64,000 bases of DNA, taken from the NCBI RefSeq assembly GCF_963678975.1, contig NC_089275.1, forward strand, positions 19,604,220 to 19,668,219, read 5' to 3'. Below, piece after piece: positions 37,312 through 49,448 of the stretch (position 1 is the first letter of the stretch; every line of letters starts with the position of its first letter). Source of the stretch: Dysidea avara (Eukaryota; Porifera; Demospongiae; Dictyoceratida; Dysideidae). The translations under genes and the position numbers were made by a program. The notes under the pieces are model-generated. The model made no database searches, had not been told where the DNA came from, and saw only the letters and a program-made list of their open reading frames with translations.

Positions 37312-37717
37312 GACTCAACTGATTCACAAACACTTTCAAGAATGGGTGGTACAGCATTTGCAGGTTGATTCTCTGGTTGGATGGAAGAAACTGTTTCAGA
37401 AGACTGTGAGTATTTTTCTACATGTCATGCTCCAGCTTAGTTAATGCAACAGTATACCATGCTTCAATTATTAGACTAGTTTAATTTTACTCAATATATA
37501 CAAAAAACCTGACTTACTCTGGAGATATTTTGAGTGGTCAGGCCATCCATGGACTGCAACAGAGGTCATAGTTATGCACACTACATACTTTTTATTGATC
37601 TGATATGATATTTAAGTCAGAGATATCTCTTTCATGAAATAATCAACTACATGTGCTAAGTATGTCAAGCTAGGGAGTCTGCATGGGGGCATGCTCCCTC
37701 AAGGAAATTTTTGAAAA

Positions 37718-38219
37718 TATATACTTCGACCGCATCTGGAGTATTGTGCTCCAATCTGGAGCCCTCATTTATCAAAGGACATTGACGTACTAGAAAAGGT
37801 TCAAAGAAGGGCTACCATCTATCTCTACACTATTTTATGAAGCTAGACTTCAAGAACTATAGATTTGCACTCACTTTTTTGTAGACGACAAAGAGGAGAC
37901 CTAACTGAAGTGTTTAAGATACTAAACTCATACTATCAAATTGACCCAAAAGATATCTTTACATTACAACAAGACAGTGTTACCAGGGGCCATCAAATGA
38001 AACTTTTTAAACAAAGAATTAGCAGAAGCATTGGTCAACACTTTTTCAACTTTAGAATAATCCAACAATGGAATGACTTACCTGATGAAGTAGTTCTGGC
38101 AAAAACAATATCTTCTTTCAAACACTCACTAGACCAATATTGGAGAGAAACTGGACATGGACATCTATTAATCAATTTTGTATTTTAATTGTCCATTAAA
38201 TAATAATAATAATAATAAT
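37718..38219 (+). mobile_element. Non-LTR RT C-terminal fragment
   Basis: The trace [16 protein letters not shown], then VLEKVQRRA, is interrupted near 37838 and resumes in another frame as the 37865-38188 frame, ending with HFFNFRIIQQWNDLPDEVV. This is the thumb and C-terminal region only; the catalytic FADD is absent. The 3' end carries a TAA-type tail (TAATAATAATAATAATAAT at 38201-38219), as expected for CR1/RTE-like elements that end in short tandem repeats instead of poly(A). It is severely 5' truncated and dead. Confidence 0.8.
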
Positions 38220-38873
38220 ATGCTTTGAAATAATAGCATGTGGAGGCTATTTTCATGATATATATGCATGATCAATGGGCTCAATGCAATGCCATGCAGT
38301 TGATTCATTGGAACACTTTTGAAAAGTAATTTAAAGACAATTACAATGTAAATGATTTAGACCAAGCAGTGTAAGAGCACTGGCTATAATTTACACTGAA
38401 TGCTCTATTAGAGTATATTACGATGACTGCTCTATTAGAGTATCTCGATCTTTTTCCGCATACAAATTCAAGTAGTTGAAAAGTAGTCCAGGACTGTGTC
38501 ACCATGGGCTCCGGCCTGCTTAGTACTACAGCCATAGATTCTATTGTGTGTGGTACAGTAATGCTGTACAGTAACATTTGAGTAGAATATTCAAGGTGCC
38601 AAAACTCAGGCCTGCTCAGTACTCAGCCTAAACTGTTGAGCATTTTTTTACCGAGGCAGCTGCCTTGGTTGCTTCAATGGTAACTACACCACTGCTTGAA
38701 GCAGCTATCTTTTACATTCGTACGCAATAAGCGCCTCTAAAAATAATTGCCGTATTGTCTTTTAAAAGCCATTACAGCAAATGTTAAAGGCTTCAACTGC
38801 ATTTCTAATGGCCTAAATATTGATGATTTTACAGTAAAACATCGCTGGACAGTCCGCCATTACGAGTGGAACC

Positions 38874-39288
38874 CATAGGCGGCGGAAAGGGGGGGCTACC
38901 CCTCGGTTTGCTGAGCCCCCCTCAGAATGATATCACGCGAAATTATCCTTCTTGGAGTGGGGCTGAAAACCTTGATCAAGATCTAGATACTCTAATAGAG
39001 CAGTCACTCTAATAAAGGAATCACAGTATTAGAGTAGTGTGTAGCGAGCTATGTAAGGATTTTTATGTAGTTTATCAGTATAAATTCGTAGCTGCGCGGT
39101 GAGGTGGGCAGCTATTGTCAGCTGGTTGTGACCTTTTTTTTGTCTCACCTTACCAAACCAGAGTGCCTCAGTTCATTTCCGCCCATGGTCAGCCCCCCCC
39201 CCCCCTTTTTTTATTTTTATTTATTTATTTTTTCCCATTTTTTTCCCATGGTCAGCCCCCCCTCATATCAACTACTTCCTCCGCCACT
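38874..39288 (-). mobile_element. hAT-type MITE, inverted copy
   Basis: A perfect 8-bp duplication GTGGAACC (38866-38873, 39289-39296) bounds a copy of the family of 22151 and 32512 in the opposite orientation: CATAGGCGGCGGAAAGGGGG at the left, ACTACTTCCTCCGCCACT at the right. It contains a long C-run/T-rich low-complexity tract (39191-39245). Non-coding. Confidence 0.88.
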
Positions 39289-39689
39289 GTGGAACCCTCG
39301 ATTTTAGAAGCCTGGATCCCGAGGTGGATGCGCCCTCAAGGACAATATTAGCTAGCTACCTAAAAAAAAGCTAAACTGGTAATTAAGACTATAGAAAACG
39401 GATACCCAGCGTTAATAATGCTAGAGACAACTCCTTGGGTATTACTTACACACAAGTACTCACACTTCGTTAAAAGCACGTGTTTGAGTTGTGGCGCGCG
39501 ACGCAACTATTAAGCGCCGCAATTATTAATTATTTTTCGAGTAGAACAAGGAAGCGAATGAATTATGAAAGCGAACAGCATGATGCAGTGGACAGAACGT
39601 AATCGGAGCAACAGATTCGTAAATCCGCTGTCATTACCTTAGTTGTCTGAAATTTCTGGAGCCGTACACCTAGCGCAACTGGGTCTTAC

Positions 39690-40830
39690 AACAGACTGAT
39701 TTATTGTTTATAGACTTTTCTAAGGCCTTTGACACAGTTCCTCACAAAAGACTATTAAACAAATTAAAATTCTATGGTATACGAGGGCCTCTTCTTCAAT
39801 GGATCTCTTCCTGGCTAACCAAACGATATCAAAGGGTAATTGTTGATGGAGAATCATCTAGCGCAACAACTGTTAAGTCTGGGGTACCACAGGGTACTGT
39901 ACTAGGCCCCCTTATGTTTCTTGTATATATTAATGACATAAATGAAAACATTACATCTTCAGTTCGATTGTTTGCTGATGACTGTGTTATTTACAAGACT
40001 GTTACAACACCGCAAGATTCAAAGCAGTTACAGGAAGACTTACATAAAATATGTGAATGGACTCACAAATGGCAAATGAAAATAAATGTTGAGAAATGTG
40101 CTGTGCTGAGGTGTACTCGTTCCCTGAACCCCATACAATATACGTATACCTTATCAGGTCATAATGTCGATATAAAGAAGTGCCATACATACTTAGGTGT
40201 AGCGATTGATAACACTGTCATGGTCATCACATATACAAACAGTAAGTAACAGAGCAACCAAAGTGCTAAATTTTATTAAACGGAACCTAAACAACTGCCC
40301 ATCTGATACTAAAAGAACAGCGTATTTAACATTGGTTCGACCAATTATGGAATATGCTGCCCCAGTTTGGGATCCGTATTATAACACTGACATTTATAAG
40401 TTAGAAAAGGTGCAAAGAAGAGCTGCTCGATGGATTTTATCAGATTACTCCAGAAATAGTGTTACGTCATTATTGTCCTCTCTTAGTATACCTACATTAC
40501 AACAACGCCGTCAGTCATCAAGATTAACACTATTCTATAAAATAATTAATACACCCCCCTGTAATACACTACCGATCTCCATCCCCTCACATTATCAAAG
40601 AACTCAATTTTGTACCAGGCAACATCACCCCAATCATTTCATTCTGCCACAAGCAACCCTCAACACCTATAAATATAGTTATTATCCTAGAACTGTTAAA
40701 GACTGGAATGAGTTGCATAATAGAATCAAGAAACTTGGATGAATTTATTTACGTACTTAACCTTCACTACTGTAATTAATTATCAAATTGCATGTATGTA
40801 TGTATGTATTTGATTGTACCATTTGGGGTT
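39690..40830 (+). mobile_element. Non-LTR retrotransposon RT, one frameshift
   Basis: The frame from about 39690 (LFIDFSKAFDTVPHKRLL, SGVPQGTVLGPL, catalytic FADD, YLGVAID) breaks near 40218 and continues in a second frame (SWSSHIQTVSNRATK, LVRPIMEYAAPVWDP, KVQRRAARWILS, YKYSYYPRTVKDWN) to a stop near 40742. It lacks the endonuclease and fingers. The 3' region carries a TATG microsatellite (about 40795-40808). It is of the same broad clade as the fragments at 32.7 and 35.2 kb, but the sequences are well diverged, so they are separate lineages. Confidence 0.88.
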
Positions 40831-41791
40831 TTCACCCCCTGGGCAAACCAGCTGAGCTGACTGCCCTTAAAATGATCTAAATCTTAAATCTTACAGCAGG
40901 CCGGCAGCACGATGAGATTCAGGTGAATTTCGATTTTTTTAAAAACTCACTGAACATAGAAACATTCAACTTTTCGCTTCATTTACCCAAGGTACAGCAT
41001 CATCACAGCAGTACTAATGTATTCCAGGTGGGTTTTTTCGGGTAAAGCTTATTGCAAATCCGTTTTTAAGGTGTGAAAATCCACGACACCACTGTATGAT
41101 TTCTTACCAACCCCTACTAGTGTAGCTGACTACAGCTGCTTGCGCTCTGCAGCCATCATGTAGCTAAGTAAAATGATTGGACAAAAAGCTAGTGACGTTC
41201 CTAACCCTGATAAATGGTTAATTTTCGAGGATAAAATTTTAGCGGAGTAAACTCGCGAAAATTACATCCTCAAAAATTTCTACATATACCCGTGAAAATT
41301 CTCTCACGCGAAAAAAACTTTGCACAGTGACAAAGTGAGCGCCGCCACCCTAATATTATACAGTAGTGCGTGAATTGTGCTTGGCCTGCCTACACTAAAG
41401 GGATACGCAGTCAGTACAGTCCTCCCCGATCTCTAGCTAGAAGTTGCACGTGCGTTTGAACATTGCGTATGGCAAAAATCATCCCTTGAAGTTCACTGCA
41501 TGGTGAACCAGAAGATTTACGGAACACTTTCTATTCTTTCTTTTGGGTATTTGAACTTGTTTAGTTCTATTTTCGTGACTGCGGATCCCTTGCAGGCAGG
41601 CCAAACACAATTCACGTGCAATCGACTTTTTTTTAAAAACTGTGGCTACAGCGGATTTCTCTTGCGTTCGAATTTTCCGTAGCACGTGCCAGGCTTTGAA
41701 AGTGAAGGCACGTGCGCAATATGGAATACGAAGATTCGAACGCAAGAGAAATCCGCTGTATAATGGATTTTTTTGGTTCGCGGCTCCTCTA
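40831..41791. other. Gene-free stretch with local repeats
   Basis: Near 41643-41685 and 41735-41760, AGCGGATTTCTCTTGCGTTC and its reverse complement form an inverted pair of about 30 bases. Near 41220-41310 are words shared with the MITE 10583-10802. No gene is supported. Confidence 0.45.
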
Positions 41792-41793
41792 TA

Positions 41794-42043
41794 TGTGACC
41801 GGGCCTGCGAAAATAGGGCATGTGGGCACATGATTTTTGCCTACTTTTTCAAACTTCAATCACACATAGCTAATAGCTAGGTCTATTGCAATGCAATTTT
41901 CAAGTAGCAGTAAGCATTTAATTTGCCGCTTTATGATACAAGTTGCAGAATGCAAATATGTTGTTCCAATACTGAGATATGACCTGTAGTGTGACAGAAT
42001 GTGGTTTGTGCCCACATGCCCTGTTTTCGCAGGCTCGGTCACA
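41794..42043. mobile_element. MITE with TGTGACCGGGCCTGC ends, TA duplication
   Basis: About 40 bp of inverted repeat (TGTGACCGGGCCTGCGAAAA then TAGGGCATGTGGGCACA) on both sides of a 250-bp element. TA flanks both sides (41792-41793, 42044-42045). It is the best-preserved copy of the TGTGACCG family and is mariner-type by its duplication. Confidence 0.88.
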
Positions 42044-42045
42044 TA

Positions 42046-42402
42046 TATGGAAATGGAAAGGACGTAGCTTACAATTTGAGGTGTAACAGTATTTATTTCA
42101 GATAGGATGATGGGCAGACGATCATGTTTCAGTTTCGGAACTTTTATACCGCAATTTCCCACGCGGTTTCAGCTACTGCTCAGAATTAGTAGCTAGCTCG
42201 AGAGTTAGCTATAGCTACGGAATAATCTATATGTAACAGCAGCTGATACGTATTAATTTCAAGGACTTAGACCTATTGAAGCAACAGATTCCAAAGAGGC
42301 TAATTGCATTCCTGCACGAAAGATTTTGTGTGACTGAGATAGCTAGCTGCTGATCATCGACCCACGTAACTAGTAACTGATCAGTTATTATCTTTAGCTA
42401 CA
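42046..42402. promoter_or_regulatory. Region upstream of the methyltransferase
   Basis: 357 bases without another gene or a recognised element lead to the methyltransferase start. A promoter is expected here, but I see no convincing TATA or initiator. Confidence 0.35.
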
Positions 42403-43246
42403 ATGGGTACTAGGAAAGTGGCAAGATCCGAAGTAAGATCTTACGTGAACGACTTCGAAACTAAGGAATACCTGCGACAATATTATGCTTCTGTTGAAGG
42501 CGACCCTGATGAAGAACTGTTTACACCATTTCACCGAAAGCAGATTGAATTCTACAAAAAGCACAGTTCAAAGTGGGACTGCAAGACAGCTAGATTGCTC
42601 GAGTTCTCTGGAGGTGCATCTATAGCAGGGTTTATCTGCGCCGTTCCATACGGTTCCATATGTTAACGAGATAACATTTTCTGCTTACACTGAAGAAGAA
42701 CGTGGAGAGATTGAGCTGTGGAAGTTTGAGAAAGAAGGAGCCCATGATTGGAGTGGACACTTTAAATTTGCGGTGAACAAACTGGAGAACATGACAGGAG
42801 ATGCCACCACTTCATTGAACTGGCGTGACAGGGAGACCTTACTACGTCAAAGAATCACCGAAATCATTGGTTGTGACATCTGTCAAGATTATGCCCTTTC
42901 AAGGAAGCAAGATCCTTTCAATGTTATTTCTACAAGTCATACTTTGGAAGTGATTTGTGGAACATTGTTTGAATATAAAGCAGCTGTGAAAAAGCTGGTA
43001 TCCCTTTTGAAACCTGGTGGGTTTTTAACCATGTTTGCTGATGAGTGTCAAACATTCTACACGATTGGACAAAAGAAGTGGCCTTGTCTATACATTACGC
43101 TGGAACAGGTGAAAGAAGCTTTATCCGATGCTGGGATGATGGTTGTTGTAGCTGAACACAAGGAAGCTTCAATGGAGCAGCTTCAGAATCCTACCACATC
43201 TGATCACAAAGCAATGTTGTTTGTAGCTGCCCAGAGAGTAGAATAG
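42403..43246 (+). CDS. NNMT/PNMT/TEMT-type methyltransferase, frameshifted
   Basis: S-adenosylmethionine-dependent small-molecule N-methyltransferase of the nicotinamide/phenylethanolamine/thioether family. It begins with the ATG at 42403 (YVNDFETKEYLRQYYAS, the family's N-terminal signature), then TPFHRKQIEFYKKH and the SAM-binding motif I region ARLLEFSGGASIAG. A stop follows at 42664 because GTTCCATACG is duplicated in tandem as GTTCCATATG (about 42644-42663), adding 10 bases. The frame then continues downstream (ITFSAYTEEERGEIELWKFE, LVSLLKPGGFLTMFADE) to the stop at 43244-43246. Without the extra 10 bases it would encode about 277 aa, close to the family's 260-285. There are no introns. 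It is either a recent pseudogene, a polymorphic null allele or a sequence error. The substrate is unknown. Confidence 0.85.
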
Positions 43247-43295
43247 CTAGCTATAACTGTGCTGCATTGTTTTTACTAAAACTGTGACACAATGT

Positions 43296-43301
43296 ATTAA
43301 A
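43296..43301 (+). terminator. Poly(A) signal of the methyltransferase
   Basis: ATTAAA, the commonest variant of AATAAA, lies about 50 bases after the methyltransferase stop. No better signal is nearby. Confidence 0.45.
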
Positions 43302-43525
43302 AGTACTGTATATACAGCTTTGTTGTAATTTTATTAAGCACCCCTGCAACTATATTATGTTGCAGTATAACTACGGGCCTATGCCTATATGGATCTAAAA
43401 CTGCTTGGGATAAAATTGTGAAGCTAGTAATAGTTTGGGTGCATCATAACTAGATTCATAAGGTCATTTTTGGATAGGGATCCAAATTGACATGACATGT
43501 ATATAATTACCCCATTTTATGGTAT

Positions 43526-43865
43526 CAAGAGTATAATAGAGAAGAGAGCTGGAGAGTGTCTAACTTCAGTGAATTTACCAAACATACTGTGCCGACCTTA
43601 TGAAATCAACTCAGTATAGCCACAAATGGTGACAAATACCATAGCTTGCTCAATGAAGGAGGTTGTAGCTAGCACTTTTGCTGCTTCAATTAGCAAATAT
43701 CAACAAGTCTTTTAAAGGTATTTATTACAATAATAAGTTTTATGGATTGAAGTAGGAAGGTTTGAACACTGCTGTAGTGTGTTAATTTAATCAAATGTAT
43801 TAACTCTTGTTTATATTGATGAGAGTTAGATACTCTCCTTACTCTTCTATAATTATGTACTCTTG
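43526..43865. mobile_element. Uninterrupted copy of the 13350 MITE
   Basis: Arms of about 40 bases (CAAGAGTATAATAGAGAAGA at the left; reverse complement of TCTATAATTATGTACTCTTG at the right). The interior matches the halves of 13350-14190 in order. At GTGTCTAACTTCAGTGAATT it runs straight through the point where the other copy carries the hAT MITE. No clear target duplication. Confidence 0.85.
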
Positions 43866-44315
43866 GTGCTATCACCTTTGCTTCAAACTCAAGTGGTGCA
43901 ATATGGTATTCATTCCAGTTGTATAATAAATAGTTATATCACGGTTACGAGGGATATAATAAAAATGTACACAAGAGGGCCTGAGTGCATATATTTTTGT
44001 AATATCCCAAGTAATCATGTTAACTGTTATATTCTACACCTCAGTAGTTGAAACAATTAGCAATTTGTAGTGAAACAACACCTGTTGAAGATTGAAATCA
44101 GTAGAAATCCTTGATGGATCAGACATTTTAGACTCTTTAGCGGTGCCATGCCCATCTACTCACGATTAGTGAAAGAGACAAGAGTTAGTGAAGGAGACAA
44201 GAGTTCATCGAAAATCCTTAAGCTTCTCCTTGCTCAGGTGGATAATTCTTGATTGATTTATAGGCACTTGTTATTAGAGACTTGTTTACCGTTTAGATAA
44301 GGATTTCACAGAATG

Positions 44316-44475
44316 TGTGAAGTTAGCTACACCATATATGGTAAGCGTAGCCACAAAGTGCGGTATACCACAGTTGCAGTGGTATATCAGTTATATACCA
44401 CAGCGGGGTACTTTTGATCTCAACCACAGGTGTGGTATACCTTTATATGTTTATACCTCAATGTATACAACACTA
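44316..44475. repeat. Palindrome-rich tract
   Basis: Successive short palindromes ACCATATATGGT, GGTATACCACAGTTGCAGTG-GTATA, TACCACAGCGGGGTA and GTGTGGTATACC. Its style resembles the hairpin arrays at 11227 and 26232, but it lacks their common starting sequence. No class known to me. Confidence 0.4.
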
Positions 44476-45163
44476 AAATTTCTATGCTGCACAGTTTTAC
44501 ATCTAGAGCAAGTGATGAAAACTACATAGATCTAGATCACTATAAAACAAAAGTTAGGAATTTTGTGTAAGAAAAGATAGTGAAACTGGGAAACAAAGGA
44601 GGTTACCTCAGATATGCAATAGCGGAGAATAATTTCTATACATGCAGTCATGGCATAGGGCCATAGCCATGCAGACTTTATCTGCATCAGTAGGTTCTTT
44701 AGATGAAAAAGTGGACCTTTTGGTGTGGTGTGATGCAGCATGAGAACATCCAGCATGCTCATGCTGGCCTGGGGGCATTCCCCCGATTTCTTTTTTTTTT
44801 GAAAACAGAAAACTGATATTTGTCTTATGTAGATGATGCAAATATTAACTGTTTGTGGACCATATATTTTTTTGAAATTGCATTTGTTCAAGAGGGGGGC
44901 TCTACAGAACCCACAGAACCCTCCCCCGGCTTCTACCTACATTGCCTATAGACTGAAGCAGAGATTAAATGCCCATTGGTATAGTTACCACTCGGCTCCA
45001 TGCAATTGCACAAGATCTTGTCTGTCTCTTTTATCTTGACGCCTGCATGCAATAAGTGAGCTAATATATTAACTACCATTTTTAAATGAACTATTTTCTT
45101 TGTTAATGACATGTAGTGGCTACCCATTCACATAGATACATTCTTCCTGTCAATAATATTGCG
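44476..45163. other. Intergenic DNA downstream of ACS3
   Basis: No gene. It includes the GGGAAACAAAGGAGGTTACC word shared with 28033-28157 and a G-rich GAGGGGGGCTC block at about 44892. Confidence 0.4.
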
Positions 45164-46983
45164 TCATTGCTTTAGTAGCCTTCGCAATATCTTCCCACTT
45201 GGTGATTTTGGTATTTCTTTGATAAAATTTACTCCTCCTTTTAACTGTTTGTGTTCTGCTACTTGTCCCTTCACAAAATCCTCCACTTCTTGTTCACTCA
45301 GCTCATCACTGTTCCTCACCACAAATGCTTGGGGAAGCTCACCAGATCTCTCATCATCAACACCTTGTACAGTAACACTACTGACATCATCTGGATCATG
45401 TGATCCCTTACCTAAAACTGCCACATCAGAGATACTTGGATGTTGGAGGAGAATAGCCTCCAGTTCTGCTGGAGCTACTTGGAAACCTTTCACTTTGATC
45501 AACTCCTTCAGTCTGTCAGTTATGTAGAAGTAACCATTCTCATCATAGTAACCTGTGTCCTTTACAGTAGCTAAAAATTATGTGTGCAGAACTAACCGAA
45601 GTCACCAGTGTGGAGCCATCCATCTTTAATAGTGGCTTTTGTTGCTTTAGAATTGTTAAGATATCCCCTCATTACCTGCAGCAAAGTCATAAATCTGGAA
45701 TAAATATACACAATATAAAATACCTGAGGACCTTGTACGACAAGTTCTCCAGGGCTGTTAAGACCAAGAGCATTGCCTGTTTCAACATCCACTATCTTGC
45801 ACAAATTGTGCACAAAGGGCACCCCAACTGATTCTGGTTTAAACACTTCTTGTGGAGTAAAGTGTGAGTATCCCATTTCAGTCATCCCATAGCCTTGCTG
45901 CAGGTATTCCAAATTTAATCGTTTCTTAACTGCTGTGGCTAGTTCAGACCCAGTTGGAGCTGCACTATACAAAACGTGCCTTAAACTGGACAAATCATAT
46001 TTATCAACCATTGGCTGGCTAGCTAAAAACAAAACCAGTGGAGGAACTAAACTTGCATATGTGGCTTTATATTGTGATATTGTGCGTAGAAACAGCTCTG
46101 GCTCAAATTTTGGCAGGATGACTGATTTTGATCCAATATGAAGGCCACATATCATGTTTACCAATATTCCTGCCATATGGAAGAGTGGAAGAACAGACAG
46201 AATCTTCCCTGACAGATAATATTCACTGTGGAGGCCTCCATTCTCTAATTGAACAACACAAGACAACATGTTGTAATGACTCATCACTACTCCTTTAGGA
46301 TATCCAGTAGTTCCACTGGAGTATGGGATTATTGCAGTGTCTTTCTTTGGGTCCAGTTTTATGTCATTTGGAAATCTTGATCCACTGTCATTCACTAAAT
46401 TCTGGTAGGAGATCATATTCTTCCCTTCTCCCACACCTCCATCATCACCCAGTACTATCATCTTCTCTACACAACCTGCCTTACTGGCTGCTTCTTGTAT
46501 TGTTGGTAACAAGGATGGTATGGTGGCTACGTACTTTGAGTTTGAGTTCTTAAACTGGTAGGCTAACTCTTCTGAGGTGTAGTTTGGATTACAAGTACTC
46601 ACAATCCCTTCCATGGCAAGTGTAGAGAAGAATGTTGTACAGAATTCCACACTGTTGGGGGAAACCAGTGCTAACACATCTCCCTTCTGCATACCACTCC
46701 TCGCTAGACCGGATGCTATATTAACCACTGACTCCTGTACTTCATTGTATGAGTACTCCCTTCCTGTAACACCATCTATTAGAGCAGTCTTCTTGCCATA
46801 CTTGGGAAAGTGCTGGAATACGTAACTGTAGAGGCCAGTCTCAGGAATAGGAACTGGGCTAAATGGTGACTTCACTACATAATTATTGTCGACAGTATTA
46901 GAGCACCATCTGGGTAGGAAGGAATTTCCTGTTGTTTGAAAAGTAGCTACAGCTCTGTAGCTAGTGATCCAAAATTGATTCAT
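45164..46983 (-). CDS. Acyl-CoA synthetase, 4-coumarate-CoA ligase-like (ACS3)
   Basis: Same reaction and family as ACS1. Minus-strand exons 46983-45724, 45675-45597, 45552-45412 and 45363-45164 give 559 aa. Motifs: YSSGTTG with [41 protein letters not shown]. The N-terminus (SYRAVATFQTTGNSFLPRW) is Arg-rich and acid-free, presequence-like; the C-terminus is LLKQ. The donor of intron 2 is GTTAGT. Intron 3 is 48 bp, a multiple of three without a stop, so retaining it would insert 16 residues in frame; in ACS1 and ACS4 it is 49 bp. The start was chosen because TTTATTTGCAG eight bases before the ATG looks like the acceptor of a 5'-leader intron, also present in ACS4; a candidate leader exon is at 50321. 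The substrate is unknown. Confidence 0.92.
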
Positions 46984-48704
46984 GACAAAATCTGCAAATA
47001 AAACAATGAAATAAACATTCAAGTTATAGCCATGAAAGACCAAGGAGTGACATCTCGTGAGTTACTTTGTATTCCATCCTTAGAAACAGTTTGAGTTATA
47101 AGCAAGTTACCAACATGACAAAATAAACCGTTAACTTGAACATGCTAAATTTAACACCTTGCATCTATTAAGGTAGCACCAGTAGGCCTATGTTTTTTAA
47201 TGTACACTTATTGACAGTGCATATAGTGAGTGCTAAGTTTGTGTATGTGTAGCTTTTAGCCTGATAAAATTCTATTTGTTTACCAAACATACCAGCCTGC
47301 CTTATTATTATGTTAAAGAAGCACGTATGTGATCAGTGCTGCCCATATTTCTTTTTTCAAGACATATTTCAGTTCATCTTTTTCTGTAAAATTCAGTAAT
47401 TTCAAAATTTGTAAATCGATAAATTTTTGATTTCTGTAAAATTTATAGTCTCTTTTTTCGATCGTCAACCTTCATCATTCATCTTAATTTCCCTTTTTTG
47501 AAACTTTGTAGATTTTTCTACTCCTTATAACATACACTACTACGCAACTGATAAACTGAAAGTCATAAGATATCAGAGTTCATTTTAAAACTAAGGGAGA
47601 TGTCTATTTGTCAATACAGCTGGTACTAGCACACTGTATTATGATCATCCCTTTGATCAAATTGATGCCGCTACTGATGGTAGAGAACTGTTGAGTGGTT
47701 TTGAATAATGTGATTGATGCTATTGTATGGCAGGTGATGCAGTCATACTTACGGAAGATCATCTAAAGTAATGCTTGATGTGATAACAACTGATGGAGTA
47801 GGCATGCAACTGCAATATATTAAGTCATCCCTGGAGGATGTAAGAGAGCTATATATGGTAGTATTATTACTGCAGGCCTAGTAACACCAATTATTTGTGT
47901 AATTCAGACATTATGCACTCACATGATGGTGAATATACAGCATAACGTGCACTACTAATAGGCTAACAAGTGTGGTGTGTAGTTGTTAGGCCGTTCACCA
48001 GAAATAAGGATACATTGAACCACAATACATGCATACATATAAATCAACAGTGACTAGCTCAATCTTACAGTGCCTGGTAAACCATCCATTGGAACTGCAA
48101 CAACAGTTCTACTACGTAGTAATTCAATGCACACTTTCAGATCATACAAGCCCCATCCTATCTTGACCATATACCGTTATGATATATTCTCCATAATGCA
48201 TGTGATATGTGGAATGCTTTAAATATTTAACTCAAGACAACCACACGTGGGTCCATAAGCTATTTTTGAGCACCTGCACACTATCCCAAATTACGGACAA
48301 AACATACAAGAAACTGGCATGTCACTTTACATGCACACATGAAACAGGAATTATTACAATGACCAGTTTAAACAGAGGCCCACAGCGACACTTGAGGTCA
48401 CTGCATTTAGACTACCCAAGGGTATATGTTTTGAATGCATGAAGTAATTACCACTAGTATGGCCATACATAATATACCCTACAAGCTCATCGATATAATC
48501 TGGCGTACTCTGGTGGGGCTGGTTATGCAATCTCAAGGTTAGCAACCATTCCAAAATACATGTACTAGTTTTGTGTGGCCAGACCTCTTTTTTTGACATA
48601 ATAATATAGCACTTATAAGTGCCATGTCAGAGAAAAAGCCACTCCATTTCCTATACACCGCCCACATGGCATTTTTGTCAAGCCAGAAAGTTCCATTATT
48701 TTGT
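46984..48704. other. Upstream of ACS3; probable 5'-leader intron
   Basis: No coding gene is supported. If the leader exon proposed at 50321 is right, this stretch and the hAT copies to the right of it lie inside the ACS3 first intron. Confidence 0.35.
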
Positions 48705-48712
48705 AAATTGAG

Positions 48713-49106
48713 TATTGTTGCACTGATAATCAGAATGGTTATTGGAAAAACCATATATTGGCTGGTTTTGTATATCGGTATCGGATTGGCACCACAACGA
48801 ACTTAAGCAGCAGATACAGACATGAGCATGTATTTAGAAATACATGCTCATGTGCACCAAAAAGATGTTTACAAATTAATTGAGCTGCATTTTCATGTAT
48901 TACAACATTGTTATTACTGCTTCAGTGTACTGTTAGCTGTTGTTGTAACAATACTGCCACGCTAAATTGGTCCTTCACAATCAAATTTCTAGTAAAAATT
49001 GCTACAAAATATACATGCTCAGATTGGCTACATTTATCGGTTTGAAAAAATTATCCAATAATCGGCTATCAGAATATCAGCAAAATCTCATATCTGTGTA
49101 GCACTA
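48713..49106 (-). mobile_element. hAT-type MITE, older copy
   Basis: The ends TATTGTTGCACTGATAATCA and ATCTGTGTAGCACTA match, in reverse orientation, the element 49449-49845. The flanks AAATTGAG (48705-48712) and AAACTGAG (49107-49114) are an 8-bp duplication with one mismatch. Interior words such as ACAGTACACTGAAGCAGTAA are shared with the neighbouring copy in reverse. Non-coding. Confidence 0.8.
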
Positions 49107-49448
49107 AAACTGAGTCTATCACGTGATTGTTTTACTCCTGCTTTTTATAGTGAGCACATGGTACAGGCAAACGTGTTGGTTAACCTGACTATGGATAATG
49201 TTGTCCATTTTATAGCTAACATGAGGTGATGCTGGTGGTGCTTGATATTTACACAGTACTAAACATGTTATATCAAGTTAGTCATCATGCCGTTAAGTGT
49301 TTAGCTAATAGTCAGAGGTAACAAACACCAGTGTATTGTTTCCTGAGTGTACTAGTAGGCAGTGGTGAGTTAAATATAGGAAGTGGTTACTGAACCGAAA
49401 GGTTGTTTTTTTTTTCACGGATAACACAAATTAACTGACAGTCATCCA

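Noticed and set aside
42403..42666. The first methyltransferase frame as a complete 87-aa gene
   Set aside because: It stops because of a 10-bp tandem duplication, and the remaining family sequence continues immediately afterwards in another frame.
45364..45411. The 16 residues in the ACS3 frame ([12 protein letters not shown] region) as a normal part of the protein
   Set aside because: The homologous stretch in ACS1 and ACS4 is 49 bp and frame-breaking, and splicing it gives the usual VIG-xDDE family sequence. Treated as an intron, with retention left as a finding.
45592..47043. Reading the ACS3 start upstream of 46983 (a frame beginning near 47043)
   Set aside because: The extra N-terminal stretch includes the TTTATTTGCAG acceptor-like sequence, has no counterpart in ACS1 or ACS4, and would bury the presequence. 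The ATG at 46983 aligns with the ACS4 start.
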